47,900 nucleotides of DNA, from the NCBI GenBank assembly GCA_944327105.1, contig CALVGN010000008.1:1-47900 (forward strand), read 5' to 3'. Of this stretch, positions 16,388-25,645 are shown piece by piece. The stretch's first letter is position 1, and every line of letters begins with the position of its first letter. Under the pieces are notes generated by a model. The model searched no databases, was not told the DNA's origin, and worked only from the letters and a program-made list of their open reading frames with translations. The stretch comes from an uncultured Erysipelotrichaceae bacterium. GTDB taxonomy: Bacteria; Bacillota_I; Bacilli_A; Erysipelotrichales; Erysipelotrichaceae. The translations under genes were made by a program, and so were the position numbers.

Positions 16388-17158
16388 CTATTTTTGAATG
16401 GTGATGGTCAATGTGATGGTGGTTGGATCATCGGATAATGTATAGTCGATGTCAAACCCGCTTTTTTTGACCATATCGATACTGGTTTTGATGGTATTGA
16501 TGGCAATACGCTGATTCTTGTTGAATGATCGGATCTTGCCTTTGGATTTGGGCTTGGATTTGGGTGCGACGTGTTTGGCCACTTCTTTTTCTGTTTGTGC
16601 CACGGTGAGCTGTTCATGCACTATTTTTTGATAAACGGCATGCTGTGTCTTCCCTTCCAATGATAATAGCGCACGACCATGGCGTTCCGTTAACACACCG
16701 GAAGTGATGGCGTTTTGAATATCTTTGGGTAAATGGAGCAAGCGTAATTTATTGGCGATGCCACTTTGACTTTTCCCTAAAGCTTTCGCCAGTTGAGCTT
16801 GGTTGAAACCATATTGATCCATCAGTTTCTGATAGGCCTTAGCTTCTTCCACACTGGTCAGATCCACGCGCTGGATGTTTTCAACCAATGCCAATGTGGC
16901 ACTTTCCATTGAATCCGTGGCTTTGACATAACAGTCGATGGTTTTCCATCCGGCTTTGATCGCGGCGCGATAGCGCCGCTCTCCGGCAATGATTTGATAC
17001 CCATCTTCTACGGGTCGAACCGTGATGGGCTGGATCAAACCATTTTCTTTTAAAGAGGCCGCCAGTGCATTCAATTCATTATCATCAAAGACATTGCGCG
17101 GTTGGTCTGTATTGGGATGGATCTTGGTTAAGGGAATACTGATGACAGATTGACTCAT
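16388..17158 (-). CDS. noc: Nucleoid occlusion protein Noc (ParB paralogue)
   Basis: A 256-residue ParB-like protein with PNTDQPRNVFDD, GERRYRAAIKAG and the helix-turn-helix FNQAQLAKALGKSQSGIANKLR. It is distinct from the parB product two genes downstream. Position right after rsmG and before parA is the standard place of noc, whose product binds its own sites around the chromosome and keeps the division septum off the nucleoid. The N-terminus lacks a long amphipathic helix, so membrane binding by that route is uncertain. AAAGGA lies upstream of the start. Confidence 0.85.
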   Translation of the reverse strand: MSQSVISIPLTKIHPNTDQPRNVFDDNELNALAASLKENGLIQPITVRPVEDGYQIIAGERRYRAAIKAGWKTIDCYVKATDSMESATLALVENIQRVDLTSVEEAKAYQKLMDQYGFNQAQLAKALGKSQSGIANKLRLLHLPKDIQNAITSGVLTERHGRALLSLEGKTQHAVYQKIVHEQLTVAQTEKEVAKHVAPKSKPKSKGKIRSFNKNQRIAINTIKTSIDMVKKSGFDIDYTLSDDPTTITLTITIQK

Positions 17159-17185
17159 GACGTCCTTTCTATTTTTTAGTTTGAT

Positions 17186-17881
17186 TTAAAGCGGATGTTT
17201 TTTCATCACGCTATAGTTGCGCGGATAGGTAGATGGCGTATGTGCTGTTTTATCGAAGAGCAGGGTGATATGGTTTCCACCATCTTCACAGGTATAGGTG
17301 ATGGAGGTGGTATGAACCATATGAAGCTTGTTCATGGCGTTGATGGAATCATTTAATTCTTCCATTGCACTGCTGCCTTTTAAGGCGACCATGGTTCCCT
17401 TTACTTTTAACAATGGTGTGCATAATTCCAATAATAAAGGCAAACGGGCCACGGCTCTGGCACAGACCAGATCATAGTGTTCTCTAAGATCAATACAGTC
17501 TTCACTGCGTTTATTGATCACATTGACATTGGTCAAACCAAGGGATGATTTGACCGTATTGAGAAACAGACACCGTTTACCAGTGGGTTCGATCAAATCA
17601 ATGGTGATATTGGGATAGTAAATGGCCCAAACCATGCCGGGAAATCCGGCACCACTACCGATATCGGCCATATGGCCATTCATCGTTAAGATAGTGGTTG
17701 GAACCAGACAATCTAATATATGTTTATCCAAAGCACTTTCGATCGTATCAATGGCCGTCAGATTCATTTTTTGGTTCCATTGAAACAATAATTGAAGATA
17801 ATCCATGGTGTGTTGGATGGTACGATCATCCGTATTGAATCCATACTGATTCAATCGTTGAATAAACATCTGCTTATGCAT
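17186..17881 (-). CDS. rsmG: 16S rRNA m7G527 methyltransferase RsmG
   Basis: A 231-residue SAM-dependent methyltransferase for 16S rRNA. QWNQKMNLTAI and ADIGSGAGFPGMVWAI are the family signatures, followed by KRCLFLNTV and ARAVARLPLLLEL. The chosen start overlaps the end of the upstream gene by eight bases; an ATG four codons later is also possible. It sits between a ThyX-like gene and noc. Confidence 0.95.
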   Translation of the reverse strand: MHKQMFIQRLNQYGFNTDDRTIQHTMDYLQLLFQWNQKMNLTAIDTIESALDKHILDCLVPTTILTMNGHMADIGSGAGFPGMVWAIYYPNITIDLIEPTGKRCLFLNTVKSSLGLTNVNVINKRSEDCIDLREHYDLVCARAVARLPLLLELCTPLLKVKGTMVALKGSSAMEELNDSINAMNKLHMVHTTSITYTCEDGGNHITLLFDKTAHTPSTYPRNYSVMKKHPL

Positions 17882-18509
17882 TAGTCTTGACCACGGTAAT
17901 CAATTCACTATTGGGTAATGTTTCCACCCAATCACAGAATGCCTGCCATTCCGGAAGACGGTGGTTACGACGCTGATGGTAAATGGTTTTCAATTGTCGA
18001 TAATTGGTCGTCATGGAAGCCGTGATCCGAAATCCGGCCGGATTGGTATACAGGATTTCAAGATAATGGGTATTCATGGTTTCCACCAATGCTGCCCGTT
18101 TGTCGCTGTCCGCTTCGTTTTTCAACCATTCCGCTTCTTGATTGTATTGCGCCACCTTTTCTTTCATGATCTCGACCACTCTTGGATCGACATAGGAAAT
18201 ATACGCCTGATCCAGATCGAATTTGGTGATGCGATGCATCGTGGATTGACTGGAAATAAAATCCAGGAAATGATAGCGTTGAGCTTCCACCCAACATTTA
18301 TTGGTCAGTGTCAGATCAAACTGAACAATGATCCCATTCAAGAAATTGTCATGACCACTGCCAGTGGGGCTTTGTGCCAATGTTTCGATGGTCTTGGTCT
18401 TGTCCACCGTGATTTTATTTAAATCCACAGCATAGGAAAACTTCGAACCACGAAACGCATTGTCCATGCCATAGATATGGACATTATTAATCACATCATT
18501 GATCTGCAT
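17874..18509 (-). CDS. ThyX-like protein of uncertain function
   Basis: A 211-residue protein. QRYHFLDFISSQSTMHR (about residues 77-93) resembles the ThyX signature R-H-R-x-x-S-x-N-E-x-S-x-R, and ASMTTNYRQLKTIYHQRRNHR near the C-terminus resembles the ThyX region that packs the substrate. Several signature residues are replaced, so flavin-dependent thymidylate synthase activity is doubtful. The gene overlaps mnmG by 14 bases and rsmG by eight, so it is tightly embedded in a conserved operon. AAGGAGG precedes the start. I am fairly sure it is a gene and only moderately sure of the ThyX relation. Confidence 0.5.
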   Translation of the reverse strand: MQINDVINNVHIYGMDNAFRGSKFSYAVDLNKITVDKTKTIETLAQSPTGSGHDNFLNGIIVQFDLTLTNKCWVEAQRYHFLDFISSQSTMHRITKFDLDQAYISYVDPRVVEIMKEKVAQYNQEAEWLKNEADSDKRAALVETMNTHYLEILYTNPAGFRITASMTTNYRQLKTIYHQRRNHRLPEWQAFCDWVETLPNSELITVVKTNA

Positions 18510-20370
18510 CTTTCAATCCTCCTTGTTTGATCAACATGGCCAATACCGCTATATCCGCCGGATTGACACCAGAAATACGGGAAGCCTGTCCCAATGTCTG
18601 TGGTTGGACCAGTTCCAATTTGGCTTTTCCTTCCAATGACAGATGGGAGAGTTTGGTATATTCATAATGTTTCGGTAATTTGACATGATCCATGGAGAGC
18701 AACTTTGCTGCTTCCCGTTTGGCTTTTTCAATGTAGCCTTCGTATTTGATTTCCAATTCGACTTGGTTGGCAATATCATCATCAACTAAGATGTCTAGCG
18801 CATTCGCCAGATCGATCGCTTTGATACCGGGACGGCGCAATAAGTCGATGGCATGCATGCCATCATGGGGGATGGTCATACCAGAAGATGAGAGTAAATC
18901 ATTGATTTTGGTCTGACCATGAATGCGCGCATCGCTTAATTCCTGTTTGAAGCGTTGAATCATCTCCAGTTTATGGTTAAACCGATCGATTCGCCCCTGA
19001 TCCACTGTCCCATATGTGATCGCATATGGTGTTAACCGTTGATCCGCATTATCATGACGCAACAACAATCGAAATTCCGCCCGAGAAGTCAACAGTCGAT
19101 ACGGCTCCTGGGTTCCTTTATTGACCAAATCATCGATCAATACCCCGATATACGCTTCATCCCGTTTCAGGATCAATGGTTCGATCCCATCCAATGCCAG
19201 TGAAGCATTCAGCCCGGCGATCAAGCCTTGCCCAGCGGCTTCTTCATAGCCGCTGGTACCGTTGATCTGGCCGGCACCGTATAATCCATGGATGATTTTA
19301 TATTCCAATGAAGGTAATAGCTGCAACGGATCAATGGCATCATATTCGATCGCATAAGCATATTTCTTGATGCGTGCATTGGCCATACCCGGCAATGAAT
19401 GGATCATCGCTTCCTGGACATCATAGGGCATGGAAGTTGAAAACCCTTGAACATATGTCGTATCCAGGTTTCGGCTTTCCGGTTCCAAAAACAATTGATG
19501 GCGTGGTTTGTCGGCAAAGCGGACCAGTTTGTCCTCAATGCTTGGACAATAGCGTGGACCGACACCTTTGACCAACCCGGAATACATCGCACTGCGTTTG
19601 AGATTATCCAGTATGATCTTATGGGTTTGCGGTTGGGTATAAATCAGATAACACGGCCATTGGTTTTCATAGGGCAATGTGGCAAGTGGATCAAAGGAAA
19701 ATTGGATGTGTTCCAAATTGCCATATTGGATCTCGGCTTTGGAAAAATCGATGGAATCCGTATAGATACGCGCTGGGGTTCCGGTTTTTAATCGAAACAG
19801 GCGTAATCCTAAGGAAGAGAGGCATTGGGACAACGCATTGGAGGTGGTTTGACCATCGGGACCCGATGGGGTGGCTGTATCACCGACCAATATGGATGCA
19901 GCCATGTATGTTCCGGTCGTAATGATCACTTTGTATGCCGTAAATGATCGGCCATCATGAAGTATCACGCCTTCGATGGTATGATCACTAACTTTTAATC
20001 CATCGACACATCCTTCGATCACCGTTAAATTTTTTGTAGTTAAACAGATATCGCGCATCATGGCGCTGTATGCCAATTTATCGGATTGCACACGAAGTGC
20101 GCGCACTCCCGGTCCTTTGGCAGAATTGAGCATTTTAAACTGCAGCGCCGTCAGATCGGCGGTTTTACCCATCTGACCGCCCAATGCATCGATTTCCCGG
20201 GTAACGACACCTTTGGCAGGACCACCGACGCTGGGATTGCAGGGCATGGAAGCAATGTGATCGATATCCAACGTGATCAAAGCGGTCTTTTTATTGCGTT
20301 TGGCGCTGATCAAAGCTGCTTCCACACCGGCATGGCCGCCACCGATGACGATGATATCAAAATCTTTCAT
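18496..20370 (-). CDS. mnmG: tRNA uridine modification enzyme MnmG (GidA)
   Basis: A 624-residue FAD-dependent partner of MnmE. The dinucleotide-binding motif GGGHAGVEAALISAKR is near the N-terminus. MPCNPSVGGPAKG, GTYMAA and NGTSGYEEAAGQGLIAG follow as in the family. AAAGGAGGGGG lies before the start. A TATAAT-like -10 sequence on the minus strand at 20411-20416 could serve this nine-gene run. Confidence 0.97.
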   Translation of the reverse strand: MKDFDIIVIGGGHAGVEAALISAKRNKKTALITLDIDHIASMPCNPSVGGPAKGVVTREIDALGGQMGKTADLTALQFKMLNSAKGPGVRALRVQSDKLAYSAMMRDICLTTKNLTVIEGCVDGLKVSDHTIEGVILHDGRSFTAYKVIITTGTYMAASILVGDTATPSGPDGQTTSNALSQCLSSLGLRLFRLKTGTPARIYTDSIDFSKAEIQYGNLEHIQFSFDPLATLPYENQWPCYLIYTQPQTHKIILDNLKRSAMYSGLVKGVGPRYCPSIEDKLVRFADKPRHQLFLEPESRNLDTTYVQGFSTSMPYDVQEAMIHSLPGMANARIKKYAYAIEYDAIDPLQLLPSLEYKIIHGLYGAGQINGTSGYEEAAGQGLIAGLNASLALDGIEPLILKRDEAYIGVLIDDLVNKGTQEPYRLLTSRAEFRLLLRHDNADQRLTPYAITYGTVDQGRIDRFNHKLEMIQRFKQELSDARIHGQTKINDLLSSSGMTIPHDGMHAIDLLRRPGIKAIDLANALDILVDDDIANQVELEIKYEGYIEKAKREAAKLLSMDHVKLPKHYEYTKLSHLSLEGKAKLELVQPQTLGQASRISGVNPADIAVLAMLIKQGGLKDADQ

Positions 20371-20470
20371 GCTTCCCCCTCCTTTCCAAACAGTTCAGAC
20401 AAGCGCTACTATTATATGCCAAACCCGACGTATTCCCAGTGTGAAACGACGTGAAACAATGGAAAGCAAC

Positions 20471-20506
20471 ATGAAAACAAAGTCGCGATTGCGACTTTGT
20501 TTTCAT
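20471..20506 (-). terminator. Terminator of the dnaX-recR-fhs transcript
   Basis: A perfect 16-base stem with a four-base loop (20471-20486 and 20491-20506) lies just after the fhs stop. It is T-rich on the 3' arm of the minus strand (CTTTGTTTTCAT). Confidence 0.88.
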
Positions 20507-20529
20507 CACTGATGGTTCGCTCATTCCAA

Positions 20530-22197
20530 TCAGAATAATCCGACAATGTTTCCTTCATCGTCAAAGCCGATATGACAGGCCGCCGGATCTTTGGGCAAGC
20601 CGGGCATTGTCAGTATATTTCCGGCATAAGCGACAACGAATTGCGCACCGGTATTGACTTTGAACTCACGGATATGGATGACAAAATCATCCGGTACGCC
20701 ATACCGTTTGGGATCATCGGTCAAACTGTTTTGGGTTTTGGCCATGCAGATCGGATATGTACCGTATAAAGGCTGCATCGATTGTAACTGATCTTTGGCG
20801 ATATCACTCAATTCGATATCCTTGGCGCCATAGATTTTCTGTGCGATGGTGCGGCATTTTTCTTCCAGTGACATTTCATCCGGATAAAGTAGATGGAAAG
20901 ATTTGGGTTTATCGCAGGCATTGACGACCGTTTCCGCCAATTCCATGCAACCCTCTCCACCTTTGGCCCAACCATCGGAGAATGCATGGTCAAAACCATC
21001 TTCATCCAATAATCGGGTCAATGTATCGATTTCCAATTGGGTATCTGCACTGAAATGATTGATGGCGACCACGACCGGTACCCCATATTGTTTTAATGCC
21101 AGTACATGATGGTTTAAATTGCAGTATCCTTTTTTCAACGCATCAATATTTTCCGTGGTCAAACCATCGGCATCCATGCCCCCATGCAATTTCAATGCCC
21201 GAATCGTTGCCACACAGACGATGCAATCTGGAGCAAGATGACCTTTTCGACACTTGATGTCCAAAAACTTTTCAGCACCGAGATCTGATCCAAATCCAGC
21301 CTCCGTGACCACATAATCACTTAATGCCAAAGCAGTCTTGGTTGCAATCAACGAATTGCAGCCATGGGCAATATTGGCAAACGGACCGCCATGGATCAAC
21401 ACTGGATTATGTTCCAACGTCTGGACCAGATTGGGTTGGATGGCATCTTTCAACACGACAGCAACAGCTCCGTCCACATTCAAATCTTTAACGGTCACCG
21501 GATTGTTGTGTGTATCATATGCAACAATGCAACGGGCGACACGATCCTGTAAGTCTTTCAGATCAGAGGAAAGACATAAGATCGCCATCAATTCGGTTGC
21601 AACGGTGATCACGAAATGGTCCTCTCGTTGTACCCCGTTGATCCTGGCACCTTGACCGATCGTTGTCGTACGCAACGTACGGTCATTCATATCCACGCAT
21701 CGTGTCCACACGATGCGGTTGATATCAATATCCAACGGGTTACCTTGATAGATGGAGTTATCCAGTACCGCTGCGACCAGGTTGGTGGCAGCGGTCAAGG
21801 CATGGAAGTCTCCGGTGAAATGCAGATTGATATCCTCCATAGGGATCACTTGAGAATAACCCCCACCGGTCGCACCACCTTTTAAACCAAAGACGGGTCC
21901 CATGGATGGTTCTCGTAATGCACCCATGGCCTTTTTTTTGATTTTGGTCAAACCATCGAGTAATCCGATCGTCACCGTACTTTTGCCTTCACCGGCTTTG
22001 GTTGGATTGATGGCCGTGACCAGAATCAGTTTTCCGGGTTTGTTTTCAGCCTGGATTTTGGCACAGTAGCTGGAATTTAATTTGGCCTTGTCAAAACCAT
22101 ATGGAATCAATGCATCGTGATCGATACCACATTTTTTTGCGATCGAGGTGATGGCCTCGGGTTTGATTGAGCGTGCGATTTGCAAGTCATTCATCAT
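20530..22197 (-). CDS. fhs: Formate-tetrahydrofolate ligase
   Basis: A 555-residue enzyme that makes 10-formyl-THF from formate, THF and ATP. TAINPTKAGEGKSTVTIGL is the ATP-binding motif, followed by REPSMGPVFGLKGGATGGG. The chosen start MMNDLQIARS follows AAGGTGG; an upstream in-frame ATG at 22218 has no such site. The start overlaps the end of recR. It is an unusual companion for the DNA-repair genes dnaX-ybaB-recR, and probably supplies one-carbon units in an anaerobe. Confidence 0.96.
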   Translation of the reverse strand: MMNDLQIARSIKPEAITSIAKKCGIDHDALIPYGFDKAKLNSSYCAKIQAENKPGKLILVTAINPTKAGEGKSTVTIGLLDGLTKIKKKAMGALREPSMGPVFGLKGGATGGGYSQVIPMEDINLHFTGDFHALTAATNLVAAVLDNSIYQGNPLDIDINRIVWTRCVDMNDRTLRTTTIGQGARINGVQREDHFVITVATELMAILCLSSDLKDLQDRVARCIVAYDTHNNPVTVKDLNVDGAVAVVLKDAIQPNLVQTLEHNPVLIHGGPFANIAHGCNSLIATKTALALSDYVVTEAGFGSDLGAEKFLDIKCRKGHLAPDCIVCVATIRALKLHGGMDADGLTTENIDALKKGYCNLNHHVLALKQYGVPVVVAINHFSADTQLEIDTLTRLLDEDGFDHAFSDGWAKGGEGCMELAETVVNACDKPKSFHLLYPDEMSLEEKCRTIAQKIYGAKDIELSDIAKDQLQSMQPLYGTYPICMAKTQNSLTDDPKRYGVPDDFVIHIREFKVNTGAQFVVAYAGNILTMPGLPKDPAACHIGFDDEGNIVGLF

Positions 22198-22792
22198 GAT
22201 CCACCTTCTTTCTTCCACTGAATGCCTGTTTGAGTGTCGTCATATCCGCATAGTCGATCTGCCCACCCATGGGTAAACCACGGGCGATACGAGTAACCAG
22301 AATTTTACTGTCGTTTAATTTACGATCAATATACATGGCGGTCATCTCCCCATCCATGGTTAAGGGGGTTGCCAGGACCACTTCCTGGATATTGCCCTGA
22401 TGGATTCGTTCAAACAGGGCATCTAGATTCAGATCTTGCGGATAAATGCCTTTGGAAGAGGAAAGGACGCCATTTAAAACATGGTAGCGACCATTGAAAA
22501 ATCCCGCATTTTCGATTGCCAATAAATCCTTAGCAGATGCCACGACACAGATGGTCGAACCATCCCGATTCTCATCCTTGCAGATCTCACAGATCTCTCC
22601 TTCACAATAATTCCCGCAGACCTTGCATTGTCTGACATGGTTCAAACCATGCAAATCCGCAATAAACTGCTCCCGCTTGGAATCTGAAAGATCCAATAAT
22701 GCCAAAACATAACGTTCTGCGCTTTTGGCTCCCACTCCCGGAAATATTCGCAATGCTTCAATTGCCTGTTGAATCGACTTTGGATAATTCAT
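22187..22792 (-). CDS. recR: Recombination protein RecR
   Basis: A 201-residue RecFOR partner for gap repair. It has FPGVGAKSAERYVLAL near the N-terminus, a four-cysteine zinc finger (CKVCGNYCEGEICEIC) and a Toprim-like segment ICVVASAKDLLAIE. It follows ybaB, as in Bacillus, and is followed by fhs. Confidence 0.96.
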   Translation of the reverse strand: MNYPKSIQQAIEALRIFPGVGAKSAERYVLALLDLSDSKREQFIADLHGLNHVRQCKVCGNYCEGEICEICKDENRDGSTICVVASAKDLLAIENAGFFNGRYHVLNGVLSSSKGIYPQDLNLDALFERIHQGNIQEVVLATPLTMDGEMTAMYIDRKLNDSKILVTRIARGLPMGGQIDYADMTTLKQAFSGRKKVDHDE

Positions 22793-22815
22793 ATCACTCC
22801 ATTTTGATGATTAGT

Positions 22816-23130
22816 TTAATTATGCAGCAATTTGGAAATATCCATGGATGCACCCAATGCACCCATATCATCTTCCTTACGCTGATTGATCGTGGCATAG
22901 ATCTCGTCCAATGCCAGTTTTAGATAATCCGTTAGTATTTCTTTGTTTTCCACGGTGAGCAGATCATCATCAATCTCGATGGATTGTACCTTTCCTGCTC
23001 CACTGATGGAAATTTTGACTGCACCGCTTCCGGCGGATGCATCAAAAATGGTATTGTTCAACGCTTCCTGTTGTTTTTCCATGTTGCGCTGGATCTTGCT
23101 GGCTTCGGCCATAAACTTTTGAAAATTCAT
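22816..23130 (-). CDS. ybaB: Nucleoid-associated protein YbaB/EbfC
   Basis: A 104-residue small DNA-binding protein starting MNFQKFMAEASKIQRNMEKQQ, with the family core VKISISGAGKVQSIEID. It lies between dnaX and recR, its usual place. Its Shine-Dalgarno AAGGAG overlaps the dnaX stop region, so the two are coupled. Confidence 0.95.
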   Translation of the reverse strand: MNFQKFMAEASKIQRNMEKQQEALNNTIFDASAGSGAVKISISGAGKVQSIEIDDDLLTVENKEILTDYLKLALDEIYATINQRKEDDMGALGASMDISKLLHN

Positions 23131-23138
23131 GTGTGTGA

Positions 23139-24998
23139 TTACTCCTTAATGATCAAATTATCGTGAAATATGGATTTGATTTTATTTTCCAATGCGCTGG
23201 CTTCATCATTGGCAGTTGTGTTTTCGCTAAACGATCGAAATTCGACCTTTAATGGCTGGGGCAAATTGTGTGAACGGAACAGTGTTGCGAATTGCTGACG
23301 TAAAAGTTTGCCATGTTCTTCATTGAGCGCATAGATCCGTTTGGATTCCCGGAACGCATTTCTATAAAACTTTTCGAGCTCGATTTCCGTTTTGTCTTCG
23401 TTGATGGCATCAATGACATCTGGATATGGGCAGGTGACCAGAACAAAATCATTTCCTGCCGCATACACAGAGCATTGTTCCAACAAGGATATCAATCGTG
23501 CAGAATTCAGATCACTTCTGAATTGGGATAAAGACGCGAATCGATTGGTTTCTTCATGCTTGATTTGCCGGTCACTTCCAGCCAATAATGCGATGTATTG
23601 ATCATCAGCGAGATGGTTTACATTGGTTGAACCATGGTTTTCTTCAAGCGGTTGAAGGGAAATCGAATCAATATTCGGTTGAGGACTTTGTGATTCTTCA
23701 CTATCCGTTGTATTTTCGTTTATCGATGATTCTACATAAGTGGATGGAATCGCTTCGCTCGATTTTTGCTGTGGTTCAACCATGGCATCAAAAATCGGTT
23801 TAACAGTATCTTGATTAACGGCATCAGTAATAGTATTTGAAGGTTCTGCTACCGGCTGATGAATCATATCACCCGAAGCTTGTACATTAGTGTTAGATGG
23901 TTCAAACATCTGTTTATCAAAACATTCCATGGTTTTCAAGGCACTGACCTGAAAGTAGGAAACAAGATTGGATACATACTTGAGTTCATTGCTGGTCTTC
24001 AGCCATATATCGATGGCTTCTAGGAAACTGTGCGCGGTACGATGATGGGTCAATTGATCCATCTGTGTTTTAGAACACATCTGCAATAAAGTCGTATCGC
24101 CAGTATAAAGATAACAGACGGCTTCTTTGAATAGATTCATCAAATCATTGATCAATCGGCGTAGATCAACGCCGTTTTGATCCATGGTATCAACCATATC
24201 AAATGTGGTTTTGACATCTTTGTGCATCATGGCTTCAACCAGTTTTAATTTGGTTTCAACACTGGTAATACCATACACACTGTTAACGATATCACTGGAC
24301 AGATGATCGCCACTGTAAGCGATGCATTGATCCAGTATGGATAATGCATCCCGCATACCGCCATCCGCCAGTGAAATAATGGCATCCACAGCCGATGGGT
24401 CATAAGTGATGGATTCTTTATCCATCACATAACGCAGTCGCTTAGCCATATCCGTATGATCAACTTTTTTAAAGTCATAACGCTGGCATCTGGAAATAAT
24501 TGTCGGAAGGACTTTATGTGGCTCGGTGGTGGCCAGGATAAAGACCACATAAGCCGGTGGTTCTTCCAAAGTTTTCAACAAAGCATTGAATGCACCACTG
24601 GACAGCATATGCACTTCATCAATGATGTACACTTTGAATCGACTCTGCATCGGTGGGAATTTGACCTGGTCGATAATCGAACGGATCTGGTCAACACCAT
24701 TATTGCTGGCTGCATCGATCTCGATCACATCCGGATTGGATTCTTCATTGACACTGATGCAGTTGGCACAGTGGTTGCATGGTCGATTAACTTTATTGTC
24801 GTCTGTACAATTGATGGCTTTGGCCATCAATTTGGCAATCGATGTTTTTCCGGTTCCCCGTGGTCCGCAGAAAAGGTAGGCATGTGCGATCTTTTCATGC
24901 TCAATTGCATGCCGCAGTGTCTGCACGATGACATCTTGTCCAACGACATCATCAAACGTCTGTGGTCGATAAGTTCGATATAGTGCCTTGTAACTCAT
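23139..24998 (-). CDS. dnaX: DNA polymerase III subunits gamma and tau
   Basis: A 619-residue clamp-loader ATPase. The Walker A is GPRGTGKTS, a zinc-binding set CNHCANC lies about residue 75, and IDEVHMLSSGAFNALLKTLEEPP is the Walker B region. LATTEPHKVLPTIISRCQRYDF contains the SRC sensor. Residues around 375-480 are low-complexity linker, followed by a tau-like C-terminal domain. Its start overlaps the tadA stop by four bases (ATGA). Confidence 0.96.
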   Translation of the reverse strand: MSYKALYRTYRPQTFDDVVGQDVIVQTLRHAIEHEKIAHAYLFCGPRGTGKTSIAKLMAKAINCTDDNKVNRPCNHCANCISVNEESNPDVIEIDAASNNGVDQIRSIIDQVKFPPMQSRFKVYIIDEVHMLSSGAFNALLKTLEEPPAYVVFILATTEPHKVLPTIISRCQRYDFKKVDHTDMAKRLRYVMDKESITYDPSAVDAIISLADGGMRDALSILDQCIAYSGDHLSSDIVNSVYGITSVETKLKLVEAMMHKDVKTTFDMVDTMDQNGVDLRRLINDLMNLFKEAVCYLYTGDTTLLQMCSKTQMDQLTHHRTAHSFLEAIDIWLKTSNELKYVSNLVSYFQVSALKTMECFDKQMFEPSNTNVQASGDMIHQPVAEPSNTITDAVNQDTVKPIFDAMVEPQQKSSEAIPSTYVESSINENTTDSEESQSPQPNIDSISLQPLEENHGSTNVNHLADDQYIALLAGSDRQIKHEETNRFASLSQFRSDLNSARLISLLEQCSVYAAGNDFVLVTCPYPDVIDAINEDKTEIELEKFYRNAFRESKRIYALNEEHGKLLRQQFATLFRSHNLPQPLKVEFRSFSENTTANDEASALENKIKSIFHDNLIIKE

Positions 24999-25462
24999 GC
25001 CGTTTTTCCTTTCCGTTTGGATTTAAAATAGGATTTCAACAGGGATGCACATTCATTCTGTCGTACTCCGGATACGATGGTAGGATAATGGTTGAAACCA
25101 TGAATATCCGTTATGGATAGAACAGTATTGGCACAACCACCTTTGGGATCAGATGCACCATAAACGACTTTTTCGATTCGAGCTTGAATGATTGCACCCA
25201 TGCACATCATGCACGGTTCTAATGTGACATATAACGTACAACCTTCCAATCGCCAGCTTTTTAAACGACGAGACGCTTGAGCGATTGCGCGGATTTCTGC
25301 ATGATCAATTGCCTGTTGAGAATGCTCTTTTTTATTATACGCTCTGGCGATGATTTGACCATGGCAAACGATGACACAACCAACCGGAACTTCATCAATT
25401 GAAGCGGCGTGTTGTGCCAGGTGTATCGCCTTATCCATGTAATACAAATCATCGTGAATCAT
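24995..25462 (-). CDS. tadA: tRNA adenosine(34) deaminase
   Basis: A 155-residue deaminase making inosine at the wobble position of tRNA-Arg. HAEIRAI (H54, E56) and LEPCMMCMGA (C84, C87) are the zinc and proton-shuttle motifs. I chose the ATG at 25462; an ATG at 25489 lies inside the SRP RNA gene and is unlikely. No clear Shine-Dalgarno is seen. It follows the SRP RNA, the reverse of the tadA-scr-dnaX order in Bacillus. Confidence 0.93.
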   Translation of the reverse strand: MIHDDLYYMDKAIHLAQHAASIDEVPVGCVIVCHGQIIARAYNKKEHSQQAIDHAEIRAIAQASRRLKSWRLEGCTLYVTLEPCMMCMGAIIQARIEKVVYGASDPKGGCANTVLSITDIHGFNHYPTIVSGVRQNECASLLKSYFKSKRKGKTA

Positions 25463-25477
25463 GATTGATATAAAAAA

Positions 25478-25553
25478 TGGTACACACAAGACTTAATTGC
25501 CGTAGTGCTGCTACCTTCCGGTCCTGACACGATTAGGATAAGCTTGTTGTACC
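25478..25553 (-). ncRNA. ffs: Small SRP RNA (4.5S-type)
   Basis: The minus strand contains GTCAGGACCGGAAGGTAGCA, the diagnostic apical loop of bacterial SRP RNA. The ends pair (GGTAC with GTACC, ACAAG with CTTGT), giving a short hairpin of about 76 bases. Six T residues follow the stem as a terminator (25472-25477). A TATAAT -10 element lies at 25560-25565, about seven bases before the presumed start. The short form without an Alu domain distinguishes it from the long 6S-like Bacillus scRNA. Confidence 0.95.
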
Positions 25554-25595
25554 ACTGAAATTATATCAAATTTTACAGATTCGTCCACCAAAAGC

Positions 25596-25622
25596 AAAAA
25601 GGAAGCAATGTGCTTCCTTTTT
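25596..25622. terminator. Terminator after serS
   Basis: A 12-base stem (AAAAAGGAAGCA and its complement) with a three-base loop ends in five T residues on either strand. It lies directly beyond the parS site downstream of serS. Confidence 0.88.
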
Positions 25623-25626
25623 GGGA

Positions 25627-25642
25627 TGTTTCACGTGAAACA
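25627..25642. promoter_or_regulatory. parS site 1
   Basis: TGTTTCACGTGAAACA is the perfect 16-base Bacillus-type ParB recognition palindrome. It lies three bases beyond the serS stop codon and before the serS terminator, so it would be transcribed in the 3' untranslated region. It is about 13.5 kb from oriC. Confidence 0.95.
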
Positions 25643-25645
25643 TTT

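Noticed and set aside
20192-20205. ATTTCCCGGGTAAC in mnmG, near the Noc site ATTTCCCGGGAAAT
   Set aside because: Two mismatches in one half site and a single copy inside a coding sequence; chance is a fair explanation.
20440-20462. A parS-like sequence upstream of mnmG (TGTTTCACGT then CGTTTC on the minus strand)
   Set aside because: Only one half matches; the second half is a direct, not inverted, copy, so ParB loading is unlikely.
25463-25489. Longer TadA start at 25489
   Set aside because: It lies within the 3' end of the SRP RNA and its terminator.
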